Assembly: GCF_001921205.1 (NCBI RefSeq)
Contig: NZ_MSIE01000021.1
Span: 1 to 64,000 of the forward strand
Direction of reading: 5' to 3'
Origin: Actinophytocola xanthii
Lineage (GTDB): Bacteria > Actinomycetota > Actinomycetes > Mycobacteriales > Pseudonocardiaceae
DNA length: 64,000 bases
Shown: in pieces, positions 31,148 to 40,436 of the stretch
Layout of the letters: every line of letters begins with the position of its first letter
Numbering within the stretch: the stretch's first letter is position 1
Translations under genes and position numbers: made by a program
The notes under the pieces: model-generated
Told to the model about the DNA's origin: nothing
What the model saw: the letters and a program-made list of their open reading frames with translations, nothing else
Database searches by the model: none

Positions 31148-32116
31148 ATGCGAGCGGTGTGCGTGATCGGTCTCGGCCTCATCGGCGGTTCGGTCCTCCG
31201 GGCGGCGGCACGCGCCGGCCGTCCGGCCTGGGGCGCGACGACGTCCCAGCCGGACGCCGCCGCGGCCGCCGCGGACGGCGCGACTGTGCTGCCCACCGCC
31301 GAGGCCCTGGCCATGGCCGCGGAGCGGGACGCCCTGGTGGTCCTGGCCGTCCCGCTTCCGGCGGTCGACGAGGTGCTGCGCGTGGTGGCGTCCACCGCGC
31401 CGACCTGCCTGCTCACCGACGTCGTGAGCGTGAAGCAGCCGGTGGCGGAGGCGGTGGCCCGCCTGGCGCCGACGACCAGGTACGCCGGCGGCCACCCCAT
31501 GGCGGGACGCTCGGTGTCGGGCTGGGCAGCCGGCTCGGCGGACCTGTTCGACGGCGCCCCCTGGGTCGTCGCCACCGACGAGGAAACCCCACCCGACGCC
31601 TGGCGCGCGGCGACCGAACTGGCCCTCGACTGCGGCGCCCACGTGGTACCCACCACCGCGAGCGAACACGACGCGGCCGTGGCCCGCATATCGCACCTGC
31701 CGCATCTACTGGCCGCGGTACTGGCCGCGACGGGCGCGGACGGCGGCACCCTGGCCCTGGCCCTGGCCGCCGGCTCCTTCACCGACGGAACGCGGGTGGC
31801 CGGCACGAGACCGGAGCTGGTCCTCGCGATGTGCGAGGGAAACCGAGTCCCGCTCCTGGCCGCCGTGGACGAGGCCCTGGGCCGCCTCGGCGCGGCCCGG
31901 GGCGCACTGGCCTCCACCGGCGGCCTGGCGGCAACCATCCGCGCCGGCCACGAGGCCCGCACAGCCCTGGACGACCTACGGGCCGCGGACCGAGAGCAGA
32001 TCCGCATAGACCTCACCGACCCGGAAGCCTTCGAGGACCTCCGCGCCCTGGCCGCGGGCGGCGGCAGAATCCTCCACCTGGAAGGCAACGAGGCAGTAGC
32101 CGACCTGCCCGGCTGA
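31148..32116 (+). CDS. tyrA: Prephenate dehydrogenase (TyrA)
   Basis: This 322-residue enzyme oxidatively decarboxylates prephenate to 4-hydroxyphenylpyruvate for tyrosine synthesis. The NAD site is VCVIGLGLIGGSVLRAAARA, and catalytic and prephenate-binding features include LTDVVSVKQPV, GGHPMAGRS and the His in ARISHLPHLLAAVLAA. A C-terminal helical dimerisation domain follows. No ACT domain is present. ATG 31148 (MRAVCVIG) is preferred; in-frame ATGs at 31136 and 31139 would add three or four residues. It is probably co-transcribed with the M20 gene. Confidence 0.9.
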   Translation: MRAVCVIGLGLIGGSVLRAAARAGRPAWGATTSQPDAAAAAADGATVLPTAEALAMAAERDALVVLAVPLPAVDEVLRVVASTAPTCLLTDVVSVKQPVAEAVARLAPTTRYAGGHPMAGRSVSGWAAGSADLFDGAPWVVATDEETPPDAWRAATELALDCGAHVVPTTASEHDAAVARISHLPHLLAAVLAATGADGGTLALALAAGSFTDGTRVAGTRPELVLAMCEGNRVPLLAAVDEALGRLGAARGALASTGGLAATIRAGHEARTALDDLRAADREQIRIDLTDPEAFEDLRALAAGGGRILHLEGNEAVADLPG

Positions 32117-32245
32117 CCACCACCGTCACCCAATCCCCATACGCAACAGGGCGCCAGCTGATCCAGGGGTGGCGTAAGAGCCAACCCGCGAGCGGGAGCT
32201 GGTGAAGGCCCGCGGCTGCCCCCAAGGAGCGGGAGCGACGGAGCG

Positions 32246-32315
32246 GACACCGTCTGGACTGAGGAGCGCCCGCAGGCGCGCCAGCGCCGAGGACGCGACG
32301 AGGGAAGACGGTGTC
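32246..32315. repeat. GC-rich stem-loop in the spacer after tyrA
   Basis: The 237-bp gap 32117-32353 contains GACACCGTCT (32246-32255) and its perfect complement AGACGGTGTC (32306-32315). Inside lies a second inverted repeat, GCGCC...GGCGC, around 32266-32287. Nearby are several GGAGCG/GAGCGG words. It could be a REP-like element, a structured RNA or a shared terminator for the convergent genes. No T-tract follows. Confidence 0.4.
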
Positions 32316-32353
32316 TAAGCGCAGTCGCGGGAGCGACCATCAAACACCGACAA

Positions 32354-32947
32354 TCACACGCGCTTGGCGACTCCCGGGTAGTCCACGACCAGCCCTGACG
32401 TGTCCACGGTCAGATCCGCACTGAAGTCCGGCACCGAGTAGTTGATTACCGCACCCGACTCCGACACCGAGACGGTCCGATACGTCTGGTGCACCAGCCG
32501 CACCGACAGGTCCGGCATGGACACGTACAGCACCGGCAGCACGTGCTCCCCGGGCTCCCGGTGCAGGTTCAACCGCCGAATGGGCAACGCCGTGAACGTC
32601 ACCGCCCCCGCCACGTCGACGTCGACCGCCCCGTCGAACTCGTTGCGTTGGGTCCCGTCCCCCCGGTCGACCAGCCAGACCCCGTCCTCGGTGCGCCCGA
32701 CCGACACCTGGCGTTCCTCGTCCGCCGTGATCGTGCGCAGCAACCCTCGACCGACGTCGCCGGTCCGGGCGACGCTCAACTCGAACGAGGCGTTGAACGC
32801 CGGCGTGGCCCGCTCGGGGTTGGCCGCGGCGACGATGCGGCCCGAGGCACGCAGCCGGCCGTCGGAGACCATCAGGCGGACCGACTCCAGGTAGGGAGCG
32901 GTCACCCCCTGCCAGGTCATCATGAGCGGCTTGCGGCTCGAGCTCAC
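32354..32947 (-). CDS. Putative glycolipid-binding domain protein (197 aa)
   Basis: The start is GTG 32947 behind AAGGAG at 7-nt spacing. The sequence SVRLMVSDGRLRASGRIVAA, WLVDRGDGTQRNEFDGAVDV, LPIRRLNLHR, VLYVSMPDLSVRLVHQTYRT and INYSVPDFSADLTVDTSGLV follows the PF06475 putative glycolipid-binding fold, a beta barrel. No signal peptide or membrane helix is present, so it is probably cytoplasmic. It stands alone on the minus strand, 57 bp from the thioester-protein gene. Substrate and role are unknown. Confidence 0.8.
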   Translation of the reverse strand: MSSSRKPLMMTWQGVTAPYLESVRLMVSDGRLRASGRIVAAANPERATPAFNASFELSVARTGDVGRGLLRTITADEERQVSVGRTEDGVWLVDRGDGTQRNEFDGAVDVDVAGAVTFTALPIRRLNLHREPGEHVLPVLYVSMPDLSVRLVHQTYRTVSVSESGAVINYSVPDFSADLTVDTSGLVVDYPGVAKRV

Positions 32948-33004
32948 TGACGCGCTCCTTCCGCCCGGTCCCCGGCGGCCGAGCGAATCCAACCTACTAC
33001 GAGC

Positions 33005-34243
33005 TCAGGCGTTTCTGCGCCGACGCAGGAACAGAAGCGCTCCGGCGCCCGCACCGACCAGCACCAGACCGATCACGACCGGCGCGAGTACCGAGGCACC
33101 GGTCGTGGCCAGGCCGCCGTCGTTCCGCCCCTGGGGCACGGGCGCCGCGCTGGTGGTGGTGGTCGCCGAGGTCGTGGTCGAGCTGCTGGTGGGCGCCGTC
33201 GTGCTGGACGGCGGGGTCGTGGTGCTCGACGGCGGGCTGGTGGTGCTGCTCGGCGGCGGTGCGGCGGTCCAGGTGACGGTGGCCGAGGCGCTGAGCTCGG
33301 TGCTCGCGACCTGGGCCACGATGACCGGCTGGCTCTTCTTCTGGGCGTAGTTCCGGCTGACGAACAGCCGACCCGTGCGCACCTGGGCCGTTGCCGCCAG
33401 CTCGACGGTGACCTCGCCAGCCGCGGCGTCCTCCGGCACGTCCAGGTAGAGCTCGGTGCCGTCGACGATGTCCTCGGCACCCAGCTCGTCGCCCTCGGCG
33501 TCGGTGATCCGGACGCCCTCGGGCAGCTCGGCGGCGAGGTCGGTGACCTCGCCGGTGGTGCTGACCGTGAGCGGCCCGATCCGCTCGCCGGCCTCGCCGC
33601 TGAGCTCCTCCGGGGCGACCTCCAGCGCCGGGGCGGGCTGGTCCCCGATGCCGACGTTGTCCTCACCGGTCAGGTAGTCGTAGAGGGCCAGCACGTCGGC
33701 GTCGAACTTCTTGCCGACCACCGGCAGCGGGTTCTTCCGGTTGATCTCCACGCCGTCGCTGAAGTGCCAGATGGCGGCCTGGGTACCGGTGATGGCCTCC
33801 TCCGGGTTCAGCCCGCCGTGCAGGGTGACGCCCCTGTCCCGAAGGGTCTGTGCCAGCTGCTTGCGCGGCGTGGCCGGGAAGCCGTTGTGCAGGATCCAGT
33901 TGATCCGGTCGCGGTTGGTGTTGAACGCCGATCCCGGCTCGGGGAACTCGGCCCAGGGGGTCTCGACCAGCTCCTGCTTGGGGTCGAGACCGGTGCGGAT
34001 CGCGACGCAGTACATGCCGAGCTTGCTGCCGTCGGAGAGCTGCAGGCCGATCACCTTGGTGATGATGTCCTTGAGCTTCCCGCGGCCCATGTTCACGTGG
34101 TAGCCGAGGGTCTCGCCGGCGACCATGCCGCTGGCCGGCTCGGCGCTGGCGGAGAGCGTTCCGCCGGTCATCGTCGCGACCACGGCCACGGCGGCGCCCA
34201 ACGCACCGACGCGGGCACGGGCGGCCTGGAACCTGCTCGGCAT
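33005..34243 (-). CDS. Surface thioester-domain protein with LAxTG sortase signal
   Basis: This 412-residue protein has a signal peptide (residues 1-36, ending LSASAEPAS). The thioester domain (about 40-195) has the reactive Cys in KLGMYCVAIRTGLD and the partner Gln in ITGTQAAIWHFSDG, which form an internal Cys-Gln thioester able to attach covalently to a surface. A beta-sandwich domain (about 215-325) follows, then a Pro/Ser/Thr stalk (SSTTSPPSSTTTPPSSTT), LATTG, a TM helix (VVIGLVLVGAGAGALLFL) and RRRRNA. LAxTG is the class E sortase substrate motif. ATG 34243 follows GAGGAG. It is divergent from the 34432 gene. Confidence 0.85.
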   Translation of the reverse strand: MPSRFQAARARVGALGAAVAVVATMTGGTLSASAEPASGMVAGETLGYHVNMGRGKLKDIITKVIGLQLSDGSKLGMYCVAIRTGLDPKQELVETPWAEFPEPGSAFNTNRDRINWILHNGFPATPRKQLAQTLRDRGVTLHGGLNPEEAITGTQAAIWHFSDGVEINRKNPLPVVGKKFDADVLALYDYLTGEDNVGIGDQPAPALEVAPEELSGEAGERIGPLTVSTTGEVTDLAAELPEGVRITDAEGDELGAEDIVDGTELYLDVPEDAAAGEVTVELAATAQVRTGRLFVSRNYAQKKSQPVIVAQVASTELSASATVTWTAAPPPSSTTSPPSSTTTPPSSTTAPTSSSTTTSATTTTSAAPVPQGRNDGGLATTGASVLAPVVIGLVLVGAGAGALLFLRRRRNA

Positions 34244-34332
34244 GGGCACTCCTCGTCCTCCGCTACCGCATCTCCCCCGACCGGGGACGGAAGATCCACG
34301 ATCGGGTGAGCGGGGAGCCTACTTAACGTCAA

Positions 34333-34397
34333 ATAACGGCGTGCTTTCCGGGGGTCGCGACCCGCGGAGTGGGTGAAACCCGATAGCACACCGTTAT
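34333..34397. promoter_or_regulatory. Nested inverted repeats in the divergent promoter
   Basis: ATAACGGCGTGCT (34333-34345) and AGCACACCGTTAT (34385-34397) are complementary at 12 of 13 positions. Between them lies the perfect palindrome GGGTCGCGACCC (34352-34363). The block separates the surface thioester gene from the 34432 gene and is a good candidate for a shared operator. Confidence 0.45.
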
Positions 34398-34431
34398 GAA
34401 CGCCCGGGCCGAGCGGGCTAGGGTCCTGCGT

Positions 34432-35487
34432 GTGACCGGTTGGCAGGGCAACGAGGGGGACCAGGGCGGCCAGGGCTCGTGGGGACCGCAGGGCACGCAG
34501 CCCTACGGCTCGCAGCCGTACGGGAACCAGCCCCAGGAGCCGTACGGCGGCGCGCCCTACTACGGCAACCAGCCCTACGGGCAGGACCCGTACGGCGGCC
34601 AGCCGTCCCAGTACGGCTATCCCGGCGGCTACCAGACCGGCGGGTTTCCTGCCCAGGGCTACCAGACCGGCGGGTTCCCGAGCCAGGGCTTCCCCCCGCC
34701 CCCGCCGCCGGCGCGGCCGAAGCTCCCGATGGTCCTCGGCGTGCTGGCGATCGTCATCATCGTCGGCGTGGTCGTGACGATCGTGCTGGTCAACCGGGAC
34801 AGCGGGGAGCCGACGGCGGGGTCGACGGAGAGCACGGCCCCCACGACGGAGCCGACCGACTCCGGTCCCGGCCCCTCCACCCGCTCCGGGCCCAGCTCGA
34901 GCGAGGCACCCACCTCGGAGGGCCCCGGCACCCGGGACGGCTGGCAGAAGATCGACAACAGCGCGGACTCCGGCCTGGTCTACGAGGTGCCGCCGGAGTG
35001 GAAGGCCGTACCGGACACCCGCGCGAGCGGGCTCGGCGTCGACTTCACCGGGACCGCCGACTACGCCAGCTACCGGTGCGAGGGTGCGAACTACGTCCGC
35101 AGCTACGCGACGAGCGGCGACGTGCAGGCCAAGGACGGCGCCGAGCTGGACCTGGCCAAGACCGTGAAGGACTTCGCGAACTCGTTCGCCCTCGCCTCGT
35201 TCAAGGACACCGCCACCGTCTCGGTGCCCGAGCCGACGGAGACCGAGGTCGACGGCAGGCCGGCGATGACGCTGGCCGCCAAGGTGACGCCCAAGGTGAC
35301 GATCCCGGGCTGCGAGGCGACCGAGGGCGAGGTCGCGATCATCGGTGTCGAGCTGGAGGCGGACGGCGAACCCGCCGGGGTGGCCATGCTCGTCGTGGTC
35401 AGCGACGTCTCGGGCGGACCGGCCGACCCCAAGCCGCTGCCCAAGACGGTCGCGCAGGAGATCCTGGCCTCCACCGCCCTCGGCTGA
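34432..35487 (+). CDS. Membrane-anchored protein with QPYG-rich cytoplasmic tail (351 aa)
   Basis: The N-terminal about 95 residues are Gly/Gln/Pro/Tyr repeats (SQPYGNQPQEPYGGAPYYGN, GYQTGGFPAQGYQTGGFPSQ). One TM helix follows (MVLGVLAIVIIVGVVVTIVL), then a Ser/Thr/Pro linker and a C-terminal extracytoplasmic domain of about 190 residues (YEVPPEWKAVPDTRASGLGV, with Cys in YRCEGANY and IPGCEATEG perhaps forming a disulfide). Type II topology is expected. The family is common in Pseudonocardiales, but its function is unknown. GTG 34432 is taken as the start; ATG 34396 would add 12 residues but overlaps an inverted repeat. Confidence 0.7.
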   Translation: MTGWQGNEGDQGGQGSWGPQGTQPYGSQPYGNQPQEPYGGAPYYGNQPYGQDPYGGQPSQYGYPGGYQTGGFPAQGYQTGGFPSQGFPPPPPPARPKLPMVLGVLAIVIIVGVVVTIVLVNRDSGEPTAGSTESTAPTTEPTDSGPGPSTRSGPSSSEAPTSEGPGTRDGWQKIDNSADSGLVYEVPPEWKAVPDTRASGLGVDFTGTADYASYRCEGANYVRSYATSGDVQAKDGAELDLAKTVKDFANSFALASFKDTATVSVPEPTETEVDGRPAMTLAAKVTPKVTIPGCEATEGEVAIIGVELEADGEPAGVAMLVVVSDVSGGPADPKPLPKTVAQEILASTALG

Positions 35488-35491
35488 GGAG

Positions 35492-37144
35492 CTACCCGGC
35501 CAGCCAGGCGCCGACCACCTCGTCGAGCACCGACAGCGGCAGCGAGCCGTTGCCCAGCACGGTGTCGTGGAAGGCGCGGATGTCGAAGCCGGAACCGAGG
35601 CGCTGTTCGGCAAGGCCGCGCAGGCGTTGGAGCTCCAGCCGGCCGACCATGTAGGACAGCGCCTGGCCCGGGTAGACGATGTAGCGGTCGATCTCGTCGC
35701 CGATCTCCAGGTCGGCCATCGGCGTGTTCTCCCGCAGGTAGGCCACGGCCCGCTCCCGCGACCAGCCCAAGGCGTGCATCCCGGTGTCCACGACCAGCCG
35801 ACCGGCCCGCATCGAGTCGGTGGCCAGCATGCCCAGGCGCATGAGGTCGGAGCTGTAGACGCCCATCTCGTCGGCCAGGCGCTCGGTGTAGAGGCCCCAG
35901 CCCTCGGCGTAGGCAGTCGGCGTCACCACGCGGCGGAACATCGGCAGGTGGGTGAGCTCCTGGGCCAGCGCGATCTGGAAGTGGTGGCCGGGCACCACCT
36001 CGTGGAAGGCCATCACCTCGGAGGTGAACCGGTCCCGTTCCTCGGCCCGGTAGGTGTTGGCGAAGTAGGTGCCCGGCCGCGCGCCGTCCACCGAGGGGGC
36101 CAGGTAGAACGCCGCGGGACTGCCCGGGGCGTCGGCCGCGGGCACGGGCTCGATCTTGCACTCGGCCTGGGCGAGGCGCCCGAACCACCGGGGCAGCTCG
36201 GCCTCCGCCCTGGCCACCGCCTCGCGGGCGCTGGCCAGCAGCTCCTCCGCGTCGTGCCAGCGCATGGCGGGGTCGGTGGTCATCCGGCGGAAGACCTCCT
36301 GCTGGTCGCTGGTCCCGAAGACCCGCTCGCCGATCCGGGCGTACTCCTCGGTGAGCCGCTCGATCAGCTCCAGCCCGGTCTGGTGCAGCTCCTCCGGCGT
36401 GCGGTCGGTCGTGGTGTGGTGGCGGACCAGGCCCGCGTACATCGCCTCGCCGTCGGGCAGCCAGCACAGGCCGACCCGCTCCTCGTCGCGACCGTGCTCG
36501 ACCAGCTCGGACAGCGCCGCCCGGTACTCGGCGAAGGCCGGACGCACGACGTCGGCCAGCAGCCGGCCGCGCTCGGCGGCCAACTCGCCCTCGAGCGGCT
36601 GGCGGGCGGCCGGGTCCTCCTCGACCGGCGCGGCGAGGTAGCGGTCCAGGTGCGCCACCGCGGAGCGGACGAGGCGGGCGACGGGGACCCGCCCGGCGGC
36701 GAGACCCTCGCGGTGGCGCCCCGCGACCGTGCGGAGGTAGCCGGGGACCGCACGCAGGCGCTGGAGGTAGGCACGGGTCCGGTCCTCGTCGGACAGCACG
36801 AGCATCGGGAACAGCGCCAGCAGCTCGGGCGCCGGGCTCACGAAGAGGTTGGAGATGCCGTACTCGACCTGGTGGGAGTCCAGCTGGTCGACCGTCGAGC
36901 GGGCCTGCTGGACGAGCATCGAGCGGGTCACCGACCCGTCCCGGTCGAGGGTCGAGGCGTCCAGAGCCTCGGCGCGGGCGGCGATGTCGAGACAGCCGGC
37001 CCGGAACGCCGCCTCACCCTCGGCTGACCGGTCGGGCAGGGCGTCGTCGTGCCCGGGTAAGCCCAGCAGCGTCGCCCAGAGGGGGTCCGCCGTGAAGGTG
37101 AGCTCGAGGTACTCGTCGGCAAGCGCGTTCACGGTGTCGGCCAC
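35492..37144 (-). CDS. DUF885 family metallopeptidase-like protein
   Basis: This 550-residue soluble protein has an H-E-x3-G-H-H motif (FHEVVPGHHFQIALAQ) and a downstream helix with YAEGWGLYTERLADEMG, the gluzincin third-ligand Glu. This is the M3-like helical fold of DUF885. No signal peptide. Family members include dipeptidyl and poly-amino-acid hydrolases; the substrate is undetermined. It begins 9 bp after the GbsR-type regulator gene, so both come from the divergent promoter at 37676-37759. Confidence 0.88.
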   Translation of the reverse strand: MADTVNALADEYLELTFTADPLWATLLGLPGHDDALPDRSAEGEAAFRAGCLDIAARAEALDASTLDRDGSVTRSMLVQQARSTVDQLDSHQVEYGISNLFVSPAPELLALFPMLVLSDEDRTRAYLQRLRAVPGYLRTVAGRHREGLAAGRVPVARLVRSAVAHLDRYLAAPVEEDPAARQPLEGELAAERGRLLADVVRPAFAEYRAALSELVEHGRDEERVGLCWLPDGEAMYAGLVRHHTTTDRTPEELHQTGLELIERLTEEYARIGERVFGTSDQQEVFRRMTTDPAMRWHDAEELLASAREAVARAEAELPRWFGRLAQAECKIEPVPAADAPGSPAAFYLAPSVDGARPGTYFANTYRAEERDRFTSEVMAFHEVVPGHHFQIALAQELTHLPMFRRVVTPTAYAEGWGLYTERLADEMGVYSSDLMRLGMLATDSMRAGRLVVDTGMHALGWSRERAVAYLRENTPMADLEIGDEIDRYIVYPGQALSYMVGRLELQRLRGLAEQRLGSGFDIRAFHDTVLGNGSLPLSVLDEVVGAWLAG

Positions 37145-37153
37145 CCGGCAACG

Positions 37154-37675
37154 CTACCGACTCGAGTCGGCGCCGTGTTCACGCTGGTACTCGCGCCAGC
37201 GCCGCATCATGCCGTCGATCTCGCCGCGGAGGAAGTCGAAGAACTGCCGGCTCTGGGCCAGGCGCCGGCCGGCCCTGGTGTCCTCGCCGACGATGGCCGC
37301 GCCGTCCCCCAGCAGCAGCGCCCACTGCTCCAGCTGCTTGTCCCGGTTGGCGTAGGCCTCGTACCAGAGGTCGTCGGTGACCTCGTAGTGGTCGCGCCGT
37401 TCCCCGGGATGACGCCCACGGGAGATCAGCCCCACCTGGGTCAGGTACCGGACCGCCCCGGAGATCGCGGCCGGACTCACCCGCAGCTGCTCGGTCAGCT
37501 CGGCCGCGGTGCGGGTGCCGTCCTCGGCCACCAGCAGCGCGCCGAACACCCGTGCCGGCATCCTCGCGATCCCGGCCTCGACCAGGAGCAGCGCGAAGCG
37601 CTCCACGAACCGGGCCACCTCGTCGTCGGCCCGCGCGCTCACCTGGTCGTTCCCGCTCTCCGGCACATCCCGCAT
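37154..37675 (-). CDS. GbsR/MarR-family transcriptional regulator
   Basis: This 173-residue winged-helix protein starts at ATG 37675 after GGAGTGGAAG. The DNA-binding domain covers about 30-95 (GIARMPARVFGALLVAEDGT, LRVSPAAISGAVRYLTQVGL, the wing SRGRHPGERRDHYEV). A C-terminal dimerisation helix follows. It is divergent from an ABC exporter; the palindrome TTCACAA-GT-TTGTGAA (37724-37739) between them is the likely operator for repression of the exporter and autoregulation. DUF885 follows downstream. Confidence 0.88.
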   Translation of the reverse strand: MRDVPESGNDQVSARADDEVARFVERFALLLVEAGIARMPARVFGALLVAEDGTRTAAELTEQLRVSPAAISGAVRYLTQVGLISRGRHPGERRDHYEVTDDLWYEAYANRDKQLEQWALLLGDGAAIVGEDTRAGRRLAQSRQFFDFLRGEIDGMMRRWREYQREHGADSSR

Positions 37676-37723
37676 CTTCCACTCCGGCCGTGTGATCACG
37701 ATCAGTTTAACTGTTTTCGTGTC

Positions 37724-37739
37724 TTCACAAGTTTGTGAA
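37724..37739. promoter_or_regulatory. Palindromic operator between the GbsR gene and ABC exporter
   Basis: TTCACAA-GT-TTGTGAA is a perfect 7-bp inverted repeat in an AT-richer divergent promoter. It lies 21 bp before the exporter GTG start and 49 bp before the regulator ATG start, fitting a MarR-class dimer site. Confidence 0.75.
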
Positions 37740-37759
37740 AACTCTGTACGGTCGAATAC

Positions 37760-38650
37760 GTGACAACCGCAATCTCCGTCTCGGGCCTCGTCAAGACGTT
37801 CGGCCCGACACGTGCACTCGACGGGCTGGACCTGACCGTGCGCAGCGGCGAGGTCCACGGCTTCCTCGGCCCGAACGGCTCAGGCAAGTCCACGACGATC
37901 CGGGTCCTGCTCGGCCTGCTCCGAGCCGACGCCGGCGAGGTCCGCCTGCTGGGCGGCGACCCCTGGACCGACGCGACCGAGCTGCACCGCCGCCTCGCCT
38001 ACGTCCCGGGCGCCGTCTCACTCTGGCCGAACCTGTCCGGCGGCGAGGTCATCGACCTGCTCGGCCGGCTGCGTGGCGGCCTGAACCCGAAGCGCCGGAC
38101 AGAGCTGCTCGAGCGCTTCGACCTCGACCCGACGAAGAAGGGCCGGGCCTACTCGAAGGGCAACCGGCAGAAGGTCGCCCTGGTCGCCGCGCTCGCCTCC
38201 GACGTCGAGCTGCTGATCCTGGACGAGCCGACCTCCGGCCTCGACCCGCTGATGGAGGCGGTGTTCAAGGACTGCGTGCGCGAGGAGCACGAGCGCGGCC
38301 GCACCGTCCTGCTCTCCAGCCACATCCTCGCCGAGGTGGAGTCGCTCTGTGAGCGGGTGAGCATCATCCGGCTCGGCCGCACCGTCGAGACCGGCACCCT
38401 CACCGAGCTGCGGCACCTGACCCGCACCTCGATCTCGGCCGAGCTGGCCGGCGTACCGGACCGGCTGGGTGAGCACCCCGGCGTGCACGACCTCCACGTC
38501 GAGGGCCACCGGGTGCGCTTCGACGTCGAGACCGCGGAGCTCGATCCGGTGCTGCGCGAGCTGACCAGGGTCGGGGTGCGCGGCCTGGTCAGCCAGCCGC
38601 CGACGCTGGAGGAGCTGTTCCTGCGCCACTACGAGGAGGCGTCGCGATGA
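37760..38650 (+). CDS. ABC exporter ATP-binding protein (DrrA-type)
   Basis: This 296-residue ATPase has Walker [15 protein letters not shown], signature [15 protein letters not shown], Walker [15 protein letters not shown] and the switch His in [13 protein letters not shown]. The C-terminal domain (about 210-296) matches DrrA-like antibiotic exporters. The start is GTG 37760. It shares an ATGA overlap with the permease gene, so they form one unit. It is controlled by the divergent GbsR/MarR regulator. The substrate is unknown but probably an antibiotic or lipid. Confidence 0.93.
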   Translation: MTTAISVSGLVKTFGPTRALDGLDLTVRSGEVHGFLGPNGSGKSTTIRVLLGLLRADAGEVRLLGGDPWTDATELHRRLAYVPGAVSLWPNLSGGEVIDLLGRLRGGLNPKRRTELLERFDLDPTKKGRAYSKGNRQKVALVAALASDVELLILDEPTSGLDPLMEAVFKDCVREEHERGRTVLLSSHILAEVESLCERVSIIRLGRTVETGTLTELRHLTRTSISAELAGVPDRLGEHPGVHDLHVEGHRVRFDVETAELDPVLRELTRVGVRGLVSQPPTLEELFLRHYEEASR

Positions 38651-40296
38651 CCACCACGACGGCGCTGCCCACGCCCGCGCGGGTGGGCAGCGGCGGGTGG
38701 CGTACCGGGTTCACCGGCACCACCGCGCTGCTGCGGCTGGCGCTGCGCCGGGACCGGGTCCTGGCCACCTGCTGGATCCTCGTGTTCGTGGCCATGGCGG
38801 CCGGCTCGGCCGCGGCCTCGCAGGGCGTCTACCCGACCCAGCAGGCCCGGGTGCGGGCCGCGTCGGCGATCAACGACACGCCCGCCATGGTCGCGCTCTA
38901 CGGGCGGGTCTTCGACCCCACCTCACTCGGGGCGGTCTCGCTGATCAAGCTGGGCGCCTTCGGCGCGGCGCTGGTCGCCCTGGTGGCGATCTTCAGCGTC
39001 GTCCGGCACACCCGGGGCGAGGAGGAGGCGGGACGGCTCGAGCTGGTCGGCGCGGCCGTGGTGGGCCGCTACTCCGCGCTGACCGCGGCGTTGCTGCTGG
39101 CCATCGGGACCAGCATCGTGCTCGCGCTGCTCACAGCGCTGTCCCTGGTCGGGGCCGGACTGCCGGCCGACGGCGCACTCGCCTTCGGGCTGTCCTGGGC
39201 CGGGGCGGGTGTCGCGTTCGCGGCGATTGGCGCGCTGGCCGCCCAGGTCACCGAGAGCGCCCGAACCGCGAACGGGATCGGCGCGGCCGTCCTGGCCGTG
39301 GCCTACCTACTGCGGGCGACCGGCGACGTGACCGGCGTCGACGACTCGACCTGGCCCTCCTGGCTCTCGCCGATCGGCTGGGCCCAGCAGGTGCGCCCGT
39401 TCGCCGGTGACCGCTGGTGGGTCCTGGTCAACCTGCTGGTGTTCGCGGCGCTGGTCGCCGCCGCGGCGTACGCGCTGGTCGCCCGCCGCGACCACGGCGC
39501 CGGCCTGGTCGCGGCCCGGCCCGGCCGAGCCGCCGCACAACCCCGGCTGCGCAGCCCGCTGGCCCTGGCCGCACGCCTGCACCGCGGTGCGCTGGTCGGT
39601 TGGCTGGTCGGCATGGCGCTCGGTGGGCTCCTGTTCGGCAGCATCGCCTCCCAGGTCGGCGCGCTGGCCGACACCCCGGAGGCCCGGGAGATGATCAGGC
39701 GGCTGGGCGGCGAGCGCGGGCTGACCGACGCGTTCCTCGCCACCGAGCTGGGCATCCTCGGCGTGGTCGTCGCCGCCTACGGGATCTCCGCCGCCCTGCG
39801 CATGCGCGGGGAGGAGACCGCTGGCCGGCTCGAACCCGTGTTGGCGACCGGCGTGGGTCGGCTGCGCTGGGCGGCCAGCCATGTGATCGTCGCACTGGGC
39901 GGCGCGGCCCTGCTGCTGGTCACGGTCGGGCTCGGCGCCGGGTTCGCGCACGGAGCGGCCACCGAGAACTTCGGGGAGATTGGCCGGGTGCTGGCCGCAG
40001 CCCTGGTGCAACTGCCCGCGGTGTGGGTGCTGACCGGCATCACCGTGCTGCTGGTCGGGGCGGCGCCGAGGCTGGCGGTGCTCTCCTGGGCCGCGCTGGT
40101 GCTGTTCCTGCTGCTCGGTCAGCTGGGCTCGCTGATGCGGCTGCCCGGATGGATGATCGATCTTTCCCCGTTCGGGCACACGCCCAAGCTGCCGGGCGCC
40201 GAACTGGAGCTCACCCCGCTCGTCTCGCTCACGCTGATCGCCGCGATCCTGCTCACCGTGGGACTGTCCGCCTTCCGCCGGCGCGACATCGGATGA
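38647..40296 (+). CDS. ABC exporter permease (12 TM)
   Basis: This 549-residue protein has two six-helix halves, each with the ABC-2-type loop [20 protein letters not shown] or [20 protein letters not shown]. It is a fused, tandemly duplicated permease of the kind paired with DrrA-type ATPases in actinomycetes. ATG 38647 overlaps the ATPase stop codon. A GC-rich hairpin follows the gene at 40308-40334. The substrate is unknown. Confidence 0.92.
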   Translation: MTTTTALPTPARVGSGGWRTGFTGTTALLRLALRRDRVLATCWILVFVAMAAGSAAASQGVYPTQQARVRAASAINDTPAMVALYGRVFDPTSLGAVSLIKLGAFGAALVALVAIFSVVRHTRGEEEAGRLELVGAAVVGRYSALTAALLLAIGTSIVLALLTALSLVGAGLPADGALAFGLSWAGAGVAFAAIGALAAQVTESARTANGIGAAVLAVAYLLRATGDVTGVDDSTWPSWLSPIGWAQQVRPFAGDRWWVLVNLLVFAALVAAAAYALVARRDHGAGLVAARPGRAAAQPRLRSPLALAARLHRGALVGWLVGMALGGLLFGSIASQVGALADTPEAREMIRRLGGERGLTDAFLATELGILGVVVAAYGISAALRMRGEETAGRLEPVLATGVGRLRWAASHVIVALGGAALLLVTVGLGAGFAHGAATENFGEIGRVLAAALVQLPAVWVLTGITVLLVGAAPRLAVLSWAALVLFLLLGQLGSLMRLPGWMIDLSPFGHTPKLPGAELELTPLVSLTLIAAILLTVGLSAFRRRDIG

Positions 40297-40307
40297 GCTA
40301 GAGGATC

Positions 40308-40334
40308 ACCACGCCGCCGCTCGTGCGGCGTGGT
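40308..40334 (+). terminator. Hairpin after the ABC exporter operon
   Basis: ACCACGCCGC (40308-40317) and GCGGCGTGGT (40325-40334) form a perfect 10-bp stem with a 7-nt loop, 12 bp after the permease stop codon. No U-tract follows, as is usual in high-GC actinomycetes. Confidence 0.7.
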
Positions 40335-40436
40335 CCGGGGCGGTCCTGGTTGGAATGCTGGAGTCGTCGGGTCGGTTATGCCGGGCGTAGCCGATCCGAC
40401 GAGGACGGCCGAACCAGGACGGGCAGGTGATCGCGG

